64,000 nt of DNA from Branchiostoma lanceolatum (taxonomy: Eukaryota; Chordata; Leptocardii; Amphioxiformes; Branchiostomatidae). The translations under genes and the position numbers were made by a program. The notes under the pieces were generated by a model. It saw only the letters and a program-made list of their open reading frames with translations, did not search any database and had not been told where the DNA came from. This document shows positions 10,544-21,641 of the stretch, piece by piece; position 1 is the stretch's first letter; the number at the start of each line of letters is the position of its first letter. Location of the stretch: the NCBI RefSeq assembly GCF_035083965.1, contig NC_089722.1:28232642-28296641 (forward strand), written 5' to 3'.

Positions 10544-13500
10544 CTAATCGCGACTGACAGCGCAAAGGTTATGAGGCGGCGCTGCGAGCGTGAAGCCCAT
10601 CTCCCCATCCATAGGCGGGGCAGAAGCGTCCTCTGGCAACTTGAAAGTGAAGCGCTGCACCATGGAGACGAAGAACAGGAAGGCCTCCGACTTCGCTAGC
10701 TGCTTGCCAGCGCACGCCCGCCGTCCTGTAAGGAAAATATCATAAATTTTACAATGTAATATCTTGATTTTTGACAAAACTTTTGTAAGGTGCTGAAGTT
10801 TACCTTTTGATTGAAAACATACCTTGGAGCGTGTTTGTTTTACAACGACACACAGGAAGATCGCATACTAGAACAACGACATGTTTGTGTCTACGTTTTC
10901 AAATAAAACGATCCATTGTACATGTATATCACAGTCGACATACTTATTGCCTATTCAAGTGATTCTTTGTGCTAGTATGACTGCTAAAGTTAACTGGAAT
11001 GTAAGGGTACATTTTTCTTCTGACTCCTGCTTTTTCAAGGATATCTCGTCGGAATCGTTGATTTGATGAAATAAGACATAATGGAGTGTAAAAATAGACC
11101 AATTTCGTAATGTAACGAGTGCTCTAAACTTAAAGCCCCTCTCACTGCACCCGCGGCACGATCAAATTGACAAATCACTCAACGAATTTCATCGACAAAA
11201 AACGAATCTTTTTAAGCTTTGTGATACATGTATTCCCATTATAAAGTCAAGGGTAACACAAATCCAGTTTAGGACGCAGCGCCGCCGCCAGTGTGCCGCG
11301 GGTCCAGTGAGGGGGGGGGGGCTTAACGGCACGGTGTAGGCATAGGAGACGTACCTAGGCTGAAAGGTGAGTAAGACGGCAAGTTGCGCACGACCTTCCC
11401 GTCACGCCCGATGAACCTTGTGGGGTCGAACCGCTCCGGCTCCGACCAGTACTTCGGGTCCATGTGAAGGGACCACAGGTTGAAGTACACCTGGGGGGAG
11501 ACAGTCGTATTTAGTACTAGTACTAGTAGTCTATTGTTACAACAAAGTCAGCCACAGTTCACTGTCACATGTATGTTTTTCCCTATATTTCTACAATGTA
11601 TTTGCAATTAGCCCACGGGCATGAAGTTGTAATAAAATTTAAACTTTATTCACTTGATTGTGTTCAAGCTTTACCTATTGATGCGTGCTTTTTAGACCCA
11701 TCAATTAAAGTATAAACAAGACAATGGAAAAAAAGATATGAAAGTATGTCCTTCCTTTAGTTTTTATCTCGTGTTTTTTCTCTTTCGTGGTGAACAGTAC
11801 TGCAAACAAAGAAATATTGAAAGTAAATTTGCAGTTCTTTAAATTCTCGTGCATCCGCTCCTAGCCTGACTAAATCGCGCTCCTAGCGGCCGGCCCGACG
11901 GATACCTCCGCCCGAGAGCTTGTGTGAACAAAGGCTACATCCACTCCTATTGTGTCAATAGTTTCCACCAAGGCCTCTCCACTAACCTGCGTGTTTTGCG
12001 GGATTTCGTAGCCGTTCAAAGTGACGTCAGCCCCGGTCATGTGCGGAACGGAGAGCGGACCCGGCGGGCGGATCCGGAGGACCTCGTAAAGGAAGGCGTC
12101 GGTGTAGGGCATCTCGGGCCGATGGGCGACCGACACCGGCGCCTCCCGGCCCACCACCCGGTCGACCTCCTCCTGGACCTTCCGCTGAACGTCCGGGTGA
12201 GTTGCCAGGTACAGCAGCGCCCAGCGCTGGGTGGTCGCTGAGGTGTCGGTGCCCGCTATGAAGAGGTCGAAGATCAGCGCTACGAGATACTCCTCGCTGA
12301 AGTTGTCCGCGAGATCGTTCGAGTTCAAGTCCCTGCCCTTCCACATCTCGTGAAGATACGCGTCGATGACGTCTCTCTTCACCTCGGGATCGAAACTGTC
12401 CTTGTGTCTTTGGACGATCTTCTTCAAAAAGTCGTCGATCTTGTCACAGTTGTCGATCACTTCGCTGCCGAGTTTTGACAGGACGGGGACGAACCGAGCC
12501 CACGGGAAGAAGTTGAAGATTTGCCCGACCATCGAAAGGCGAGTCCCACGGTCGAGGAGAGCCAGCATTTGTTGGAAGTCTTCGTGGTCGTACGGAAACC
12601 TCGAGCCGAACACGACGGAGCAAATGATGTTGGAGGCGGCGTTGGACAAGAGATGTTGCGTGTCTGTGGAGTTGGGAAATCGAAATATCTTTATCAATTC
12701 CAAATACTTGTAATCAAACAAGACATAAAAGTTATCATTTCAAGCAATGTACAAGCAACTTATTACAGTCGACTGCCTTCAAAAGTTTTAAACTCTTTTT
12801 AAACGCCCCCTCTCCCAACTGTAGCCTGAATACCACCCTCCGTAGTGACCGCTGGCTCAATGCTTTTCGCTTGCTAACCACGGCTATCCCGGCAGTTCTT
12901 CAATTGAAAGAAGATTAAGGAAAAACGTCTGACCTATCGGGCGGCCATTGTAACTAGCCAGCCAGTTGCACAGCTCGTTTGCCTCTTCCTGGATGCGGAG
13001 TTCCATGGACTGTTTTCCCAGACCAAAGTCTCGTAAGGTGGTGGTCAGGAACTTGCGGTTCGCCTTCCATGCTGAGTTGTAGTGGCCGAAGATTACACCT
13101 GTGCGGTTACAATGATGTCGTCATCAGAAAGTGTGCACGCAACACTTTGTGTCGCTTTCATCCTGATTTTGTGGCGGTCTTTCTGATTTAATTTGTGTTT
13201 TTTTTTATTGTAAAACGGACCATTCAGAAACTCCCGCTATCCTGATGAACTCAATATATACAATTGTCTGTCTTGGGTACAAAAACCTAACAGATCGGAG
13301 TCAATTTGAAATAGCCTGATGGTAGAAATATCTGGCGACCTCCATAGTGGCCCGCCAAACAACTATGTCACAGTGAGGGGTCCGACAAACGTTCGGCTAC
13401 CCAGCCGAAATGTCCATTTTATGATGCTTTTAAAGCGGAATAAAATCAGCCTGAGGAATCGTGTGTGTCTGTAAGGCACACCTCTACACTTCGTGTAAAT

Positions 13501-14096
13501 GGGTTACAACACATAGGTTTATTAGGACTTCAATCGCGTAATTTGTATCTATTTTAGAGTCTAATTTTCTGACCCTCACCTCCTTTCTCATGTCGTCAAT
13601 AAAAAGCGTCCTGCAGGCCGATTTGAGCTTCTCTAAATCTTGTATAAATAAAGGTTCAAACAAAGCAGAGCTAGAAGGGAGGGAAAATGAACCATGATGA
13701 AGACTTTCAGACCAGCCTACCTTTCCCTCCGTGCGAGATTCGGTCGAACACGAACGAGCGCGGTCTGTCGGCAAACTCGTCGGCCTGCTTGACGAGGGCC
13801 TCCCGCGCGGCGTCCCATCCGTTCACGATGACCACGTCGTCAGACCCCATCCTGACGGTGTAGACGTCGCCGTACTGCTGGCGCCACTCGGTGAACTTCA
13901 GGTGCACCTGTTTGGTGAGGCTGGGCAGGTTGCCGATCACCGGCCAGGCTCGTGGCCCCGGCGGAAGACGAGGCCTCCTCAACCGCTCCAGTAGGACAGC
14001 CGTCGCGAGGAACGCCACGAGCAGGACCAGAACGGTGCTGGTGTCTAGGACACCTGCAACCGCCTTCACAGCATCCAACGCAAATGCTAAGAACAT
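10544..14096 (-). CDS. cytochrome P450, CYP2-type, complete five-exon gene
   Basis: Heme-thiolate monooxygenase of the CYP2 clan, expected to be anchored in the ER and to oxidise small lipophilic substrates; the substrate cannot be read from sequence. Exons (plus coordinates, in transcript order): 14096-13721, 13098-12934, 12663-11987, 11490-11355, 10725-10544. All introns are GT-AG, and the phases (1,1,0,1) close to give 511 aa, a normal length. Visible landmarks: N-terminal membrane anchor (~17-37), proline-rich hinge RPRLPPGP, exon 2 WKxxRKFLTTTLRDFGLGK (C-helix, typical CYP2), I-helix AGTDTS (317-322), ExxR (E374/R377), EPERFDPTRF (PERF), and heme loop FSLGRRACAG with Cys456 split across the exon 4/5 junction at Gly452. 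Three introns hold MITE-type repeats. Nothing is missing, so I expect a functional enzyme; assignment to a subfamily such as CYP2U or CYP2J is not possible here. Confidence 0.93.
11134..11323. mobile_element. PIF/Harbinger-like MITE in P450 intron 4
   Basis: 190-bp element with inverted ends AGCCCCTCTCACTG / CAGTGAGGGGG..GGGCT, each followed inward by a CCGCGGCAC motif. It is flanked by TAA on both sides (11131-11133 and 11324-11326). A sister copy at 44314-44549 has TTA duplicated. A three-base TWA target is the hallmark of PIF/Harbinger transposons. It has no coding potential and lies between exons 4 and 5 of the P450. Confidence 0.8.
11864..11938. mobile_element. short TAGCC...GGCTA element in P450 intron 3
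   Basis: A 75-bp segment beginning TAGCCTGACTAAATCGCGCT and ending GTGAACAAAGGCTA, flanked by CATCCGCTCC and CATCCACTCC (one mismatch in ten), which looks like a slightly decayed target duplication. A diverged relative lies near 31252-31362 (TGATGAATCGCGCTCCTAG ... AACGCAGGCTA). It sits just downstream of exon 3 of the P450 and is part of the intron. Confidence 0.6.
12822..12886. mobile_element. fragment of TAGCCTGggTACCATCCTCC repeat in P450 intron 2
   Basis: Begins TAGCCTGAATACCACCCTCC and runs through GCTTTTCGCTTGCTAACCACG. It matches, in reverse complement, the right arm of the element at 44255-44605, but lacks the insertion found there at the GCTAACC position. It therefore acts as the pre-insertion (empty) version of that site. 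Confidence 0.7.
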
Positions 14097-14177
14097 GGCT
14101 AGCTCGTCCTTATGTTTCTTCTTGGACTGTTGAATCGGTTGTCCCCTGTAGTGGAAGCTATGCCGGAGACTTGGTCG

Positions 14178-14185
14178 TTTTTATA
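14178..14185 (-). promoter_or_regulatory. TATA box of the P450 gene
   Basis: On the minus strand the sequence reads GGCTATAAAAACGACC, a good TATA element about 82 bp upstream of the P450 start codon. A transcription start ~30 bp further on would give a ~50-base 5' UTR. Position and match are seen directly; function is inferred. Confidence 0.55.
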
Positions 14186-14825
14186 GCCCTCAGCGCGCGA
14201 CACCCGGTGACATCTGACGACTGGACATCAATTGGACGAATGCCCTCAAGGTATGTTTCAAGCTTTGTGATTGGCCCACGCTTCAGTTACACCTCCAGAA
14301 ATAACAGTGATTGGACAGACGAAAGCCGACCCCCCTTCAGATCAGAACACTCATTAACTCTCGTCTGCTTTTAGACCAATTAGACAGGAACGAAAAGTGA
14401 CTTAATCACAGTCTGCTTTCTAAAGCGGTTAGACCGTAACTAATGAAATAGACCAACATGAGATTTTATTCTGAAATGAAACAAAAAGGAGAAGAAACGG
14501 ACTTAAAAGAGAGTCTTTGACTAGGATCTAATCCTTTGATACACTCACGTCCACTAGACAATGGCAAAACGTTCTCTTAATACTTTTCAACGGATATGCT
14601 TGAGGGATTTAATCCGGTGACTATAGTTTAGTCGGATTATCCCCTCTGACGTTTTAAGTAGGGAAGTGGAGCGACGAGCGGGTCTCAATGGACCGTCTTT
14701 GTCACAGAATTATCCTCTTCATGCATTTATATCTCCTTTTAATTAAGGAAGAATGAAGACCTTTATTGTACATTTTGACCCACTGGGCTAAAGCACAGTT
14801 CACATGTATAAATGTAGAAGGCTGT

Positions 14826-14987
14826 TAATCTCCAAGCAGATCTACGCGGTGCCCAAATCGTATATGCTAGCCAGAGAAGCTCCAGTCAGCCAGAGAAGCT
14901 CCGGTCAGGACACCGTGCAGCTTCTCTGACTGACTGGAGCTTTTTTGGCTAGCATATACGATTTTGGCACCGTATAGATCTGAGATA
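14826..14987. mobile_element. MITE, TAATCTCCAAGCAGAT family, decayed right end
   Basis: Starts TAATCTCCAAGCAGATCT. The inner arms GTATATGCTAGCCAGAGAAG and the complementary CTTCTCTGACTGACTGGAGC plus GCTAGCATATACGATTTTGG form a hairpin. The right terminus (AGATCTGAGATA) is degraded relative to the intact sister at 35341-35601, and no flanking duplication is visible. Confidence 0.7.
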
Positions 14988-15924
14988 AAGAGATGAGATA
15001 GAGTTGGTTCGAAGGCTGTAAGGATATCGTACGTTGGACGCTCAGGAAAGGGTCTGGGAGTCATGCATATGCCACTGTCGGGTCAGATGCCCGTACAAGC
15101 GTCTTAGCTTCGTCCCGTAAAGCAAGGAGATTATAAATAAAACCTCCTTGCTCAAAGTTGATAAGCCGTGAATTTCGCCCTGAAGCGTTATAGGATATTT
15201 GAATCGTCCAGGGTTTGTTATTTGAACCTCAGTTGACAAGGACTAACAACACTCGCGACACGTCTTAAGTCGTTCATAGAGCAACCAATCTATCTGTCGG
15301 TCACCCTAATTGATAGAACAAATGCACCGACTGTAATTGTTACTCTGGTCACGTTCATTGCGTACAGCAACCAATTACCACACATTGGCACGTCGATATA
15401 TATTACAACCCAAATAAACTGCTTTATGAACAAAATCATGGTACCGTAGTTTTGACCGTAACGTGTTGTAGCTGAAGACCAGAAGGATTCAGCGAGAGAA
15501 AGCCTCTGTCACTTGCATAACTGTTCTAGTCTTTTCAAAAAGAGCAAGCAGCTATGACAGAACATGCTTTCTACAATAAAACAAATAAGTGTAATAACTT
15601 TCTACGTAGCGTGGCAAACCTTCCTCAGAGATGGAGAATTTGTACGTTGAATAGATACCCACCTGTTAGGCACAAATCGGAGGCAGGTTAGAGACACTTC
15701 AGTGCTGATCCGCGACTCCACAGAATCATTTCTGCATGAAATGATGACTAACTTGTCTCGCCACAGTTTATTGAAGTTTATAGAAATGTTAAATCTTGAC
15801 CTCTGACATGGGAGTGACGATAGATGAACATCACTGCTTGTTATAAGAGAAGCAGAGTCAGTGTCATGCATGCAATTTTCGAAAGGTGCAAATTTACATT
15901 TTTTAAACTTTTTGCGCCCTGGTG

Positions 15925-15925
<1 letters not shown>

Positions 15926-15971
<46 letters not shown>

Positions 15972-16116
15972 TCCCTCTCTCTATCTCTCTCCCTCTCTCT
16001 CCTTCTCTCCCTCTCTCTATCTCTCTCCCTCTCTCTCCTTCTCTCCCTCTCTCTATCTCTCCCTCTCTATCTGTCCCTCTCCCTCTCTATCTCTCTCTCT
16101 CTCTCTCACACACACA
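15926..16116. repeat. CT-rich microsatellite
   Basis: Pure CTCTCT at the left, then interrupted by CCCTCT, CTAT and CCTT variants, ending in CACACACA. It creates three overlapping Leu/Ser/Pro-rich open frames that are artefacts of the repeat. Confidence 0.95.
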
Positions 16117-17311
16117 TTGAGCGACTACATACATCATGCACGAAAAACATCAGTCAAGCTTTTATTTTACGTTAGGGGATTGCAATAATTGTCCAGACAA
16201 ATTTATTTTACCCCCACAAACAAACTTATACAAAGTGTCGTTCAATCGATCTCAAGCTGTAGTTTCATCACTGTTTACTCGCCAGTCGTACAAATGTACC
16301 CCCGGGGGTCTGAGTACTCAACGGAATGACATTTGGTTGGTTCATTCTCCTATACTCCTGTCACCGATACAATCTCCTTTCTCCGCACACAAAGAACGTA
16401 CACAGGTACCAACGCCAAGAGCAAACGTCCCCCCGTACTATTTCTGTGTTGTCGCGGCAATATTTAGAATATAGCGGGACGGATGAACTTTCGGTGACCC
16501 GGTTTCAACTTTTGGTGACCCGAATCACCCGATACAATGATTTCACCTGCTGACCTTTTGCAAAGTCCTGATAACTAGAATAAATCATCTTATCAGCCAA
16601 AACGTTAGATTATCAATAACATTGAGTAACTTTTGCGTCACGGGACGATCGAAGCCAGGGAGGGGGGTCAGGGAGAGTACATGGACACCGCATGAACTCT
16701 GGATGCCCCCGGGATTGCAAAGAGTCGGTGATCGATATCATTTTTGGCGTATTTAAATCACCCACCTGAATGTTCACGTGAGGTACTTGGGAAACCGCAA
16801 AGTAAATTTAGACAAACCGATCTGTAGCCCGCTGTAAGCCGAGCTGGAGTGTCGTCTTAGCAAAACTGTATTGGCACACGTCTCAGCTTCTAGTTCGAGA
16901 ACTTTTTAGCCCGTCTATGACGACGAACTTGTGAAGGAAACGCGTTTCGACGATTTTGCTTGTTTCTGGTACATTCCGAATTTTAGTAGGACCCGAATAA
17001 AAACCTTCTTGTCGAACATTTGTTGAAAACCGTAGCAGCTAGGTAGGACTATTCCGACCCTAAAATTCCCTAAACAGGGACACGGGGTCAGTCAGTACTG
17101 TGGTGACTATTTCGCGTTATTGGACAGGACCTAACGTTTTGTTGCGGTGACAATTGTTGCCACAAAAGATGAAGAAAAGACACGGTGAAGTGCCGCAAAT
17201 TTGTACTACTCGGCTTATCACTAGTGATAAGGAACAATTAGGGCATGTTTCTTCACCGATAAACAAACAGGATTAATGGAAAGGGGGGTTCAGTGTTCTG
17301 ATGTAGAGTTG

Positions 17312-17382
17312 GTTGTGGCATTGCTGAAGTGCTTATATATGATGTATTACATCATATATAAGCACTTCAGCAATGCCACAAC
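17312..17382. repeat. perfect 71-bp palindrome
   Basis: Two 35-base arms, GTTGTGGCATTGCTGAAGTG... and its exact complement, are separated by a single T. No mismatch was found in either arm. No target duplication or related copy was seen in the window. Confidence 0.95.
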
Positions 17383-18507
17383 GAAATCAGATGTACCGCA
17401 AGATGCTTGATCATAATGTAGATTCGTAGGAATCATGTATAGCGATACTTCTGTGCACATGTGAAACGCAGCGTGCTTCAATGGGAATCAAATCACGGCG
17501 TTCTTTAGTCCACTTGGCGAAGAGCAGTGTGAACGCAAAAATCAATCGCGATCGGATTATTTCTATCGTATTCAATGTTTAATCCGATCCATTTTTGAGT
17601 GTGAACTGGGTCTATGTTCCCATTAATTTTATGGTGAGCAGGTATGGTAGACTCTGGAAGGTCTACCCAATGACGGCTTGCTTCTGTTTGCTACTGTTTT
17701 GCCACGATTGTCCCCACTGAAAGTTTGATAAAGACCTAATTTGATTGTTGCCTGCTTTTATGTCTTCATGTTTAATGAGGGAAATCTAGTGTAGATAGAT
17801 ACATGTAGATAGTGAAAAATATTGTCATTGCATTTGGATCTCTCAACACTAGTCTTTGTCTTTCTATCTTCAAAGTGAAGAGAACATGGTCGCCGAAGAG
17901 GACAATCAAAAAAGTTCAAAACGGAATCGAAGGGGCGTGTGTTCAACTGTAAATGCAAAGCGGGTCGAACGCTTTTTCGCCTGAGTGCAAGGCGGCTTCG
18001 CTCCATATAGCTCCTGTTTTCAGCCACCGGGTCACCCTACTGTTCTTGATATGTGTGTTGGGTTCTTTTACGTGTCGATATTTGAAGCCTGAGAGTTCCA
18101 TACGTCAGCTTTACGTAACGACGGACGCAATCCAAACAGACGTGCCCAGGGGGCTCGAACCTTCGCCTTCTGGATCCACGCCATTTGATCCATATGGCGA
18201 ATCAGCGGGGTCGCATAATCTGACTTGATGTCAAAATTACACTGAATCTATTTTGATGGCTGCTAGATATGTAAACTAAGATATCTACAAATGTTTTTAC
18301 GGATATAGGTTTGCGCTTCTCTATCTAGCCTACTCATCTTTCCATTACCGTAAGTTACTTTACTTTGGTCGAGCTCCCGCTCGAACCAAGCTTGAAAACT
18401 TTCCATTCTTGCCGGTAAAAGAACGATATTTTACATGCGCTGAACATCTTTCTATAAAGATTTAGAGGAAAACGAAGATTCTGTAATACATACAGTTGTT
18501 ATGAATG

Positions 18508-18790
18508 TGAAAAGTTCAAGAGTTCACCGAGTCATTCCCAGGCCATCTAATCGACACATCGGGTCTATATTTACCCAGTGCGCATTCCGCACAAAAGATC
18601 ACAGCACAGCCGCGATGTCTACACATACCTGGCCAAAGTGTGATTAGCGTCACCTTTGTGGTTACTCATGCAAATATCGTCAAGAGGAAACCCCTTTCGC
18701 GGGGTTTATACAGAGTTCAGCGGGTCTTTTGGCGGTCAGTGGGTTTGGGTACTGAAAGTTCACTCGGCAACTAACTGCCAAGGCCGTCTG
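18508..18790 (+). repeat. diverged dispersed repeat, copy A
   Basis: Shares ordered blocks with about 24184-24660 in the same orientation: GAGTTCACCGAGTCATTC, GGCCATCTAATCGACA, a GATCACA block, ACATACCTGGCCAAAGT against TCATACCCGGCCAAAGT, and CCCTTTCGCGGGG against CCCTTTCACTGGGG. The two copies flank the fucosyltransferase and its pseudogene. I do not recognise the family, and boundaries are approximate. Confidence 0.55.
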
Positions 18791-19128
18791 GGGAAACAGT
18801 CTCGTGCAGGAGCGCAAGCACGCAGTCACGTATACCGTACGGATGTATTTGCCGTGCGATTTTTAGCCAGGACACAATACCTCTACGGCGCTGGGAGTGA
18901 TGTCCGCCCGCCCAGACAGCTTAGTCCGCTCGGGGTGTGGGTTTACGGCCTTGGAAGGCTACGAAATTCTATATGGCAGCTAAGTAGAAATATTGACAGA
19001 AACAGCTCAATCATACGCAGACTGGGCCCTGTAGAACACCCCTTAGCCGATCCCTAGAGACTGGGACCAGGCTATGCGATTTTCGTCGTCGTCATGATAG
19101 AGGCGATCATAGAAAAGGGCATACGACA

Positions 19129-19545
19129 GCCTGATGAATTCACACCGAGGCATGGAGCGACACGGTATCGATGTTGGAGTCGGCCATTTCTTAGTCATCC
19201 TCCAGATAATGATTTTTTTGTGATCTGGTGGCTTCTTTTCTGACAAGTTCGACGCTTCGACGTTCCATGTTGAATAAAATCGTGCCAACGTAGTTTTAGA
19301 CTCAGAAGGAACGAAGCTGTCGTATCTTGAGAGTGCTGAACGCTGAATCAGAGTTCCGACTCCATACTTGGAAACTTCTGCCCTGTTGTAACCGACCAAC
19401 TAATTCAAGCTAACAGACTTTGTTGATACATAACTGTGCACAGTGAAAGCAAGGTACAGGAAGAAACATAATATGAGAAGACGTTCACATTTCTTCTTTT
19501 GGGCCTGTTGCTTTTTATATATATAACTCCATATTTGAAGTAGAT
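19129..19545 (-). pseudogene. truncated copy of the GT10 fucosyltransferase 5' part
   Basis: The minus strand aligns with 21642-22044, the first ~134 codons of the intact fucosyltransferase, at roughly 85% by eye, including the start region, the membrane anchor and the conserved block RSALxRYDSFVPSES. Breaks seen: an AT-rich insertion soon after the start codon (near 19518-19525), an in-frame stop where the intact gene has CAG (codon at 19400-19402), and a 6-base deletion. Similarity stops at about 19129, before the catalytic part. It lies 2 kb upstream of, and inverted to, the intact gene, so a local inverted partial duplication is likely. It cannot encode a transferase. Confidence 0.85.
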
Positions 19546-19668
19546 GGTAATGTGGCGCTTGGTGGATAGTTATGGTTTTTGCACTTTGTAATTGTCAAAA
19601 TCTTGAATAAATTATCGTCCACTTTTGAGATGGCTAAACAATATTTCAACATGGCAATGTATTCGGAA

Positions 19669-19760
19669 TCGTATTCTGTAACTACATGAATAGAAAGAGA
19701 CATATCGTATTCTGTAACTACATGAATAGAAAGAGACATATCGTATTCTGTAACTACATG
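19669..19760. repeat. 36-bp tandem repeat, about 2.5 copies
   Basis: Unit beginning TCGTATTCTGTAACTACATG starts at 19669, 19705 and 19741. The first two units are identical as far as I can read, and the last is partial. Confidence 0.9.
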
Positions 19761-19769
19761 AGCACATGT

Positions 19770-21640
19770 AGAAGGAAATATTCACGATGAAATCAACTCA
19801 CCAGAGATTGACGGAAACACAGCCCAGCTACTGATAAGACCGGCTAGACCTGTTCGCCCCAATTTGGATACACATAATTACGGTTCTCCAGTCTAAACGT
19901 CCTGCCAACTGTTGTCGGGAGAGTTTTGATCTAGCTTAGCCGTCTTTCAGTCAATCCACGGTGAGTTGCTTTCTTCGTGCATTTTTCATCTAATAATTCA
20001 TGCAGTTATAGCCTGGATACGAACACAGTGCCAGGTGCAATAAGTAAGATTCTTATGGACGAAGTCAACCGACATTTGATTACTTAACTCTGACAATAAT
20101 GAGTGGTCAGATATGTTAGTCTGCAAGCTCCGGCTTGTCTTGGACATTTTTAGGCGTTTCAAGTTGTCTCCCTTTCTGTTTAAACAGTTTCTCAGTGTGT
20201 GTTAGGCAAATGCGGTTACAGGTGGTCTCCTTGCTTGGTTATGAAGATACCGTGAGGCCAAGAATAACTGACAAGCAGTAAAGCCGATAAAAGCGCATAA
20301 AAAAGACGTCACAGACAAGCCAGAGAAAAATAACTTGGTCACAAACCAGCGTCCATTTTCCCAGTTTCCGGGAACGAAAAATATAACGTATAAAACAACA
20401 AACCACACACAAAAACGTTTAAAAACACTGTCATGAGCAGGATTTGTGTTTATTTCATGATTGCAGTTTTTCTTTTTTTCGGTTTTCGCTCCCATAAAGA
20501 AACCAACCGGGCCCCGGTTTCACAATGTGACCCTCGCTTGACCTCAGAGCTTAAAGAGCTTCGACTTTCCTCACTGCACTCAGGTGTAAATGAGTACCTA
20601 GCTTCGGTTGGGACGCTTAATGTAGGTCTCGTGTTTGAGGAGAGCCACACATCGAGCACGTTAAAGAACCCACCGCAGTTATTGAAAAGAGCAGGAGTCC
20701 TTCCCGGTGTGAGTGGTTCAAAATTTACAGCCCTATGGCCGCAAATGGGGCAATTGTCGTATTGAGGTCACCTGAGTTAGCGCCGAATGGCAGCCACTGC
20801 AGACTCTTGCAATCTAGTCCCAACATTTGTGCGCTCGTCGCAATTCAGCTAGCCCCTTGCTACGAAGAGAGAGTAGTCGGCCTACCGGATTATGATGCAT
20901 TAGACTGAGTGAGTCAGACGGGCGTACACATACCCCTGGCGCAAACATGCTTCAATCTGTAAAGATAACCCTTAATGTGTACAAATAGGTCTATATATCA
21001 AATCTTACAGTATCTCTTCACTTAACTTCTTTACTTCAGAATAATCAAGCTGCGCCACTTAGAGTGAGGACTACCAGCCCCAACAGGAAGAGCGAAGGTT
21101 GCAAAGCTGCCCGGAAACCAATCAGTCCTCTATCGCCAGGATTTTAGGATCCACTTACACCGGAGTGGACCCCTTCTCTCAACAATAAGTCAAGTGTGGA
21201 AGATTCTCAGTTACCACCAAACAGATTTCAGCCAATCAGAGGGTTTGTTAAAGCTCATCTCGAGCAAAGCCGCAAAGGACGCTGGGGAGCTATCAGCCAA
21301 TCAGCTTACGTCTTACATCGCTACTTAATCATTCATGAGCAACAAACGACTGTTTGTGCCAAATAAGGCTAGCTCATTAATTATTTATGAGCAACTGTCA
21401 GTGACGCCCCCAGAAGCCAAAATCTCCGTTCAAAAGATCAGGGCTGAGACCGGGAGGGTTACCGAACATTTCCCGAGCGGGTTTCAGCGCTGATAAAGGA
21501 GGGTGTCACTGGAGCGTAACATCGATAACTATAATAATTATAAGGGTTTGAAATCGTGACCGTAACCATCCACGAGAGGCCACAATACCATCTACTACAC
21601 GTGATCAACAGTCGCCAGATTTAACTTGAAGACTGGTGAA
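19770..21640. other. intergenic upstream of the fucosyltransferase
   Basis: No gene supported. About 21180-21410 contains sequence related in reverse complement to the hAT-like element at 33345-33731 (shared GAGCAACAAACGACTGTTTG-like, GTGCCAAATAAGG and CTCATTAATTATTTATGAGC blocks). It is too diverged to find its ends. No convincing TATA box was found immediately upstream of the fucosyltransferase ATG. Confidence 0.4.
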
Positions 21641-21641
21641 T

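Larger units (their letters stand above)
14190..19128. other. intergenic, repeats and one perfect palindrome
   Basis: No supportable gene. It holds a decayed MITE (14826-14987), a 190-bp CT-rich microsatellite (15926-16116), a 71-bp perfect palindrome (17312-17382), a SINE-like degenerate stretch near 18000-18180, and one copy of a diverged repeat (about 18508-18790) whose partner lies at about 24184-24660. Confidence 0.5.

Noticed and set aside
12027-12344. Alternative minus and plus frames overlapping P450 exon 3
   Set aside because: Exon 3 in the P450 frame carries AGTDTS and ExxR and joins in phase to both neighbours. The other frames have no support.
15824-16188. Leu/Ser-rich frames of about 90-105 codons
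   Set aside because: Products of the CT microsatellite.
17312-17382. miRNA precursor
   Set aside because: Perfect pairing with a one-base loop does not resemble an animal pre-miRNA hairpin. Kept only as a palindrome.
21530-21545. TATA-like ATTATAAGG upstream of the fucosyltransferase
   Set aside because: Lies in an AT-rich run with poor consensus and no other promoter element, so it was not listed.
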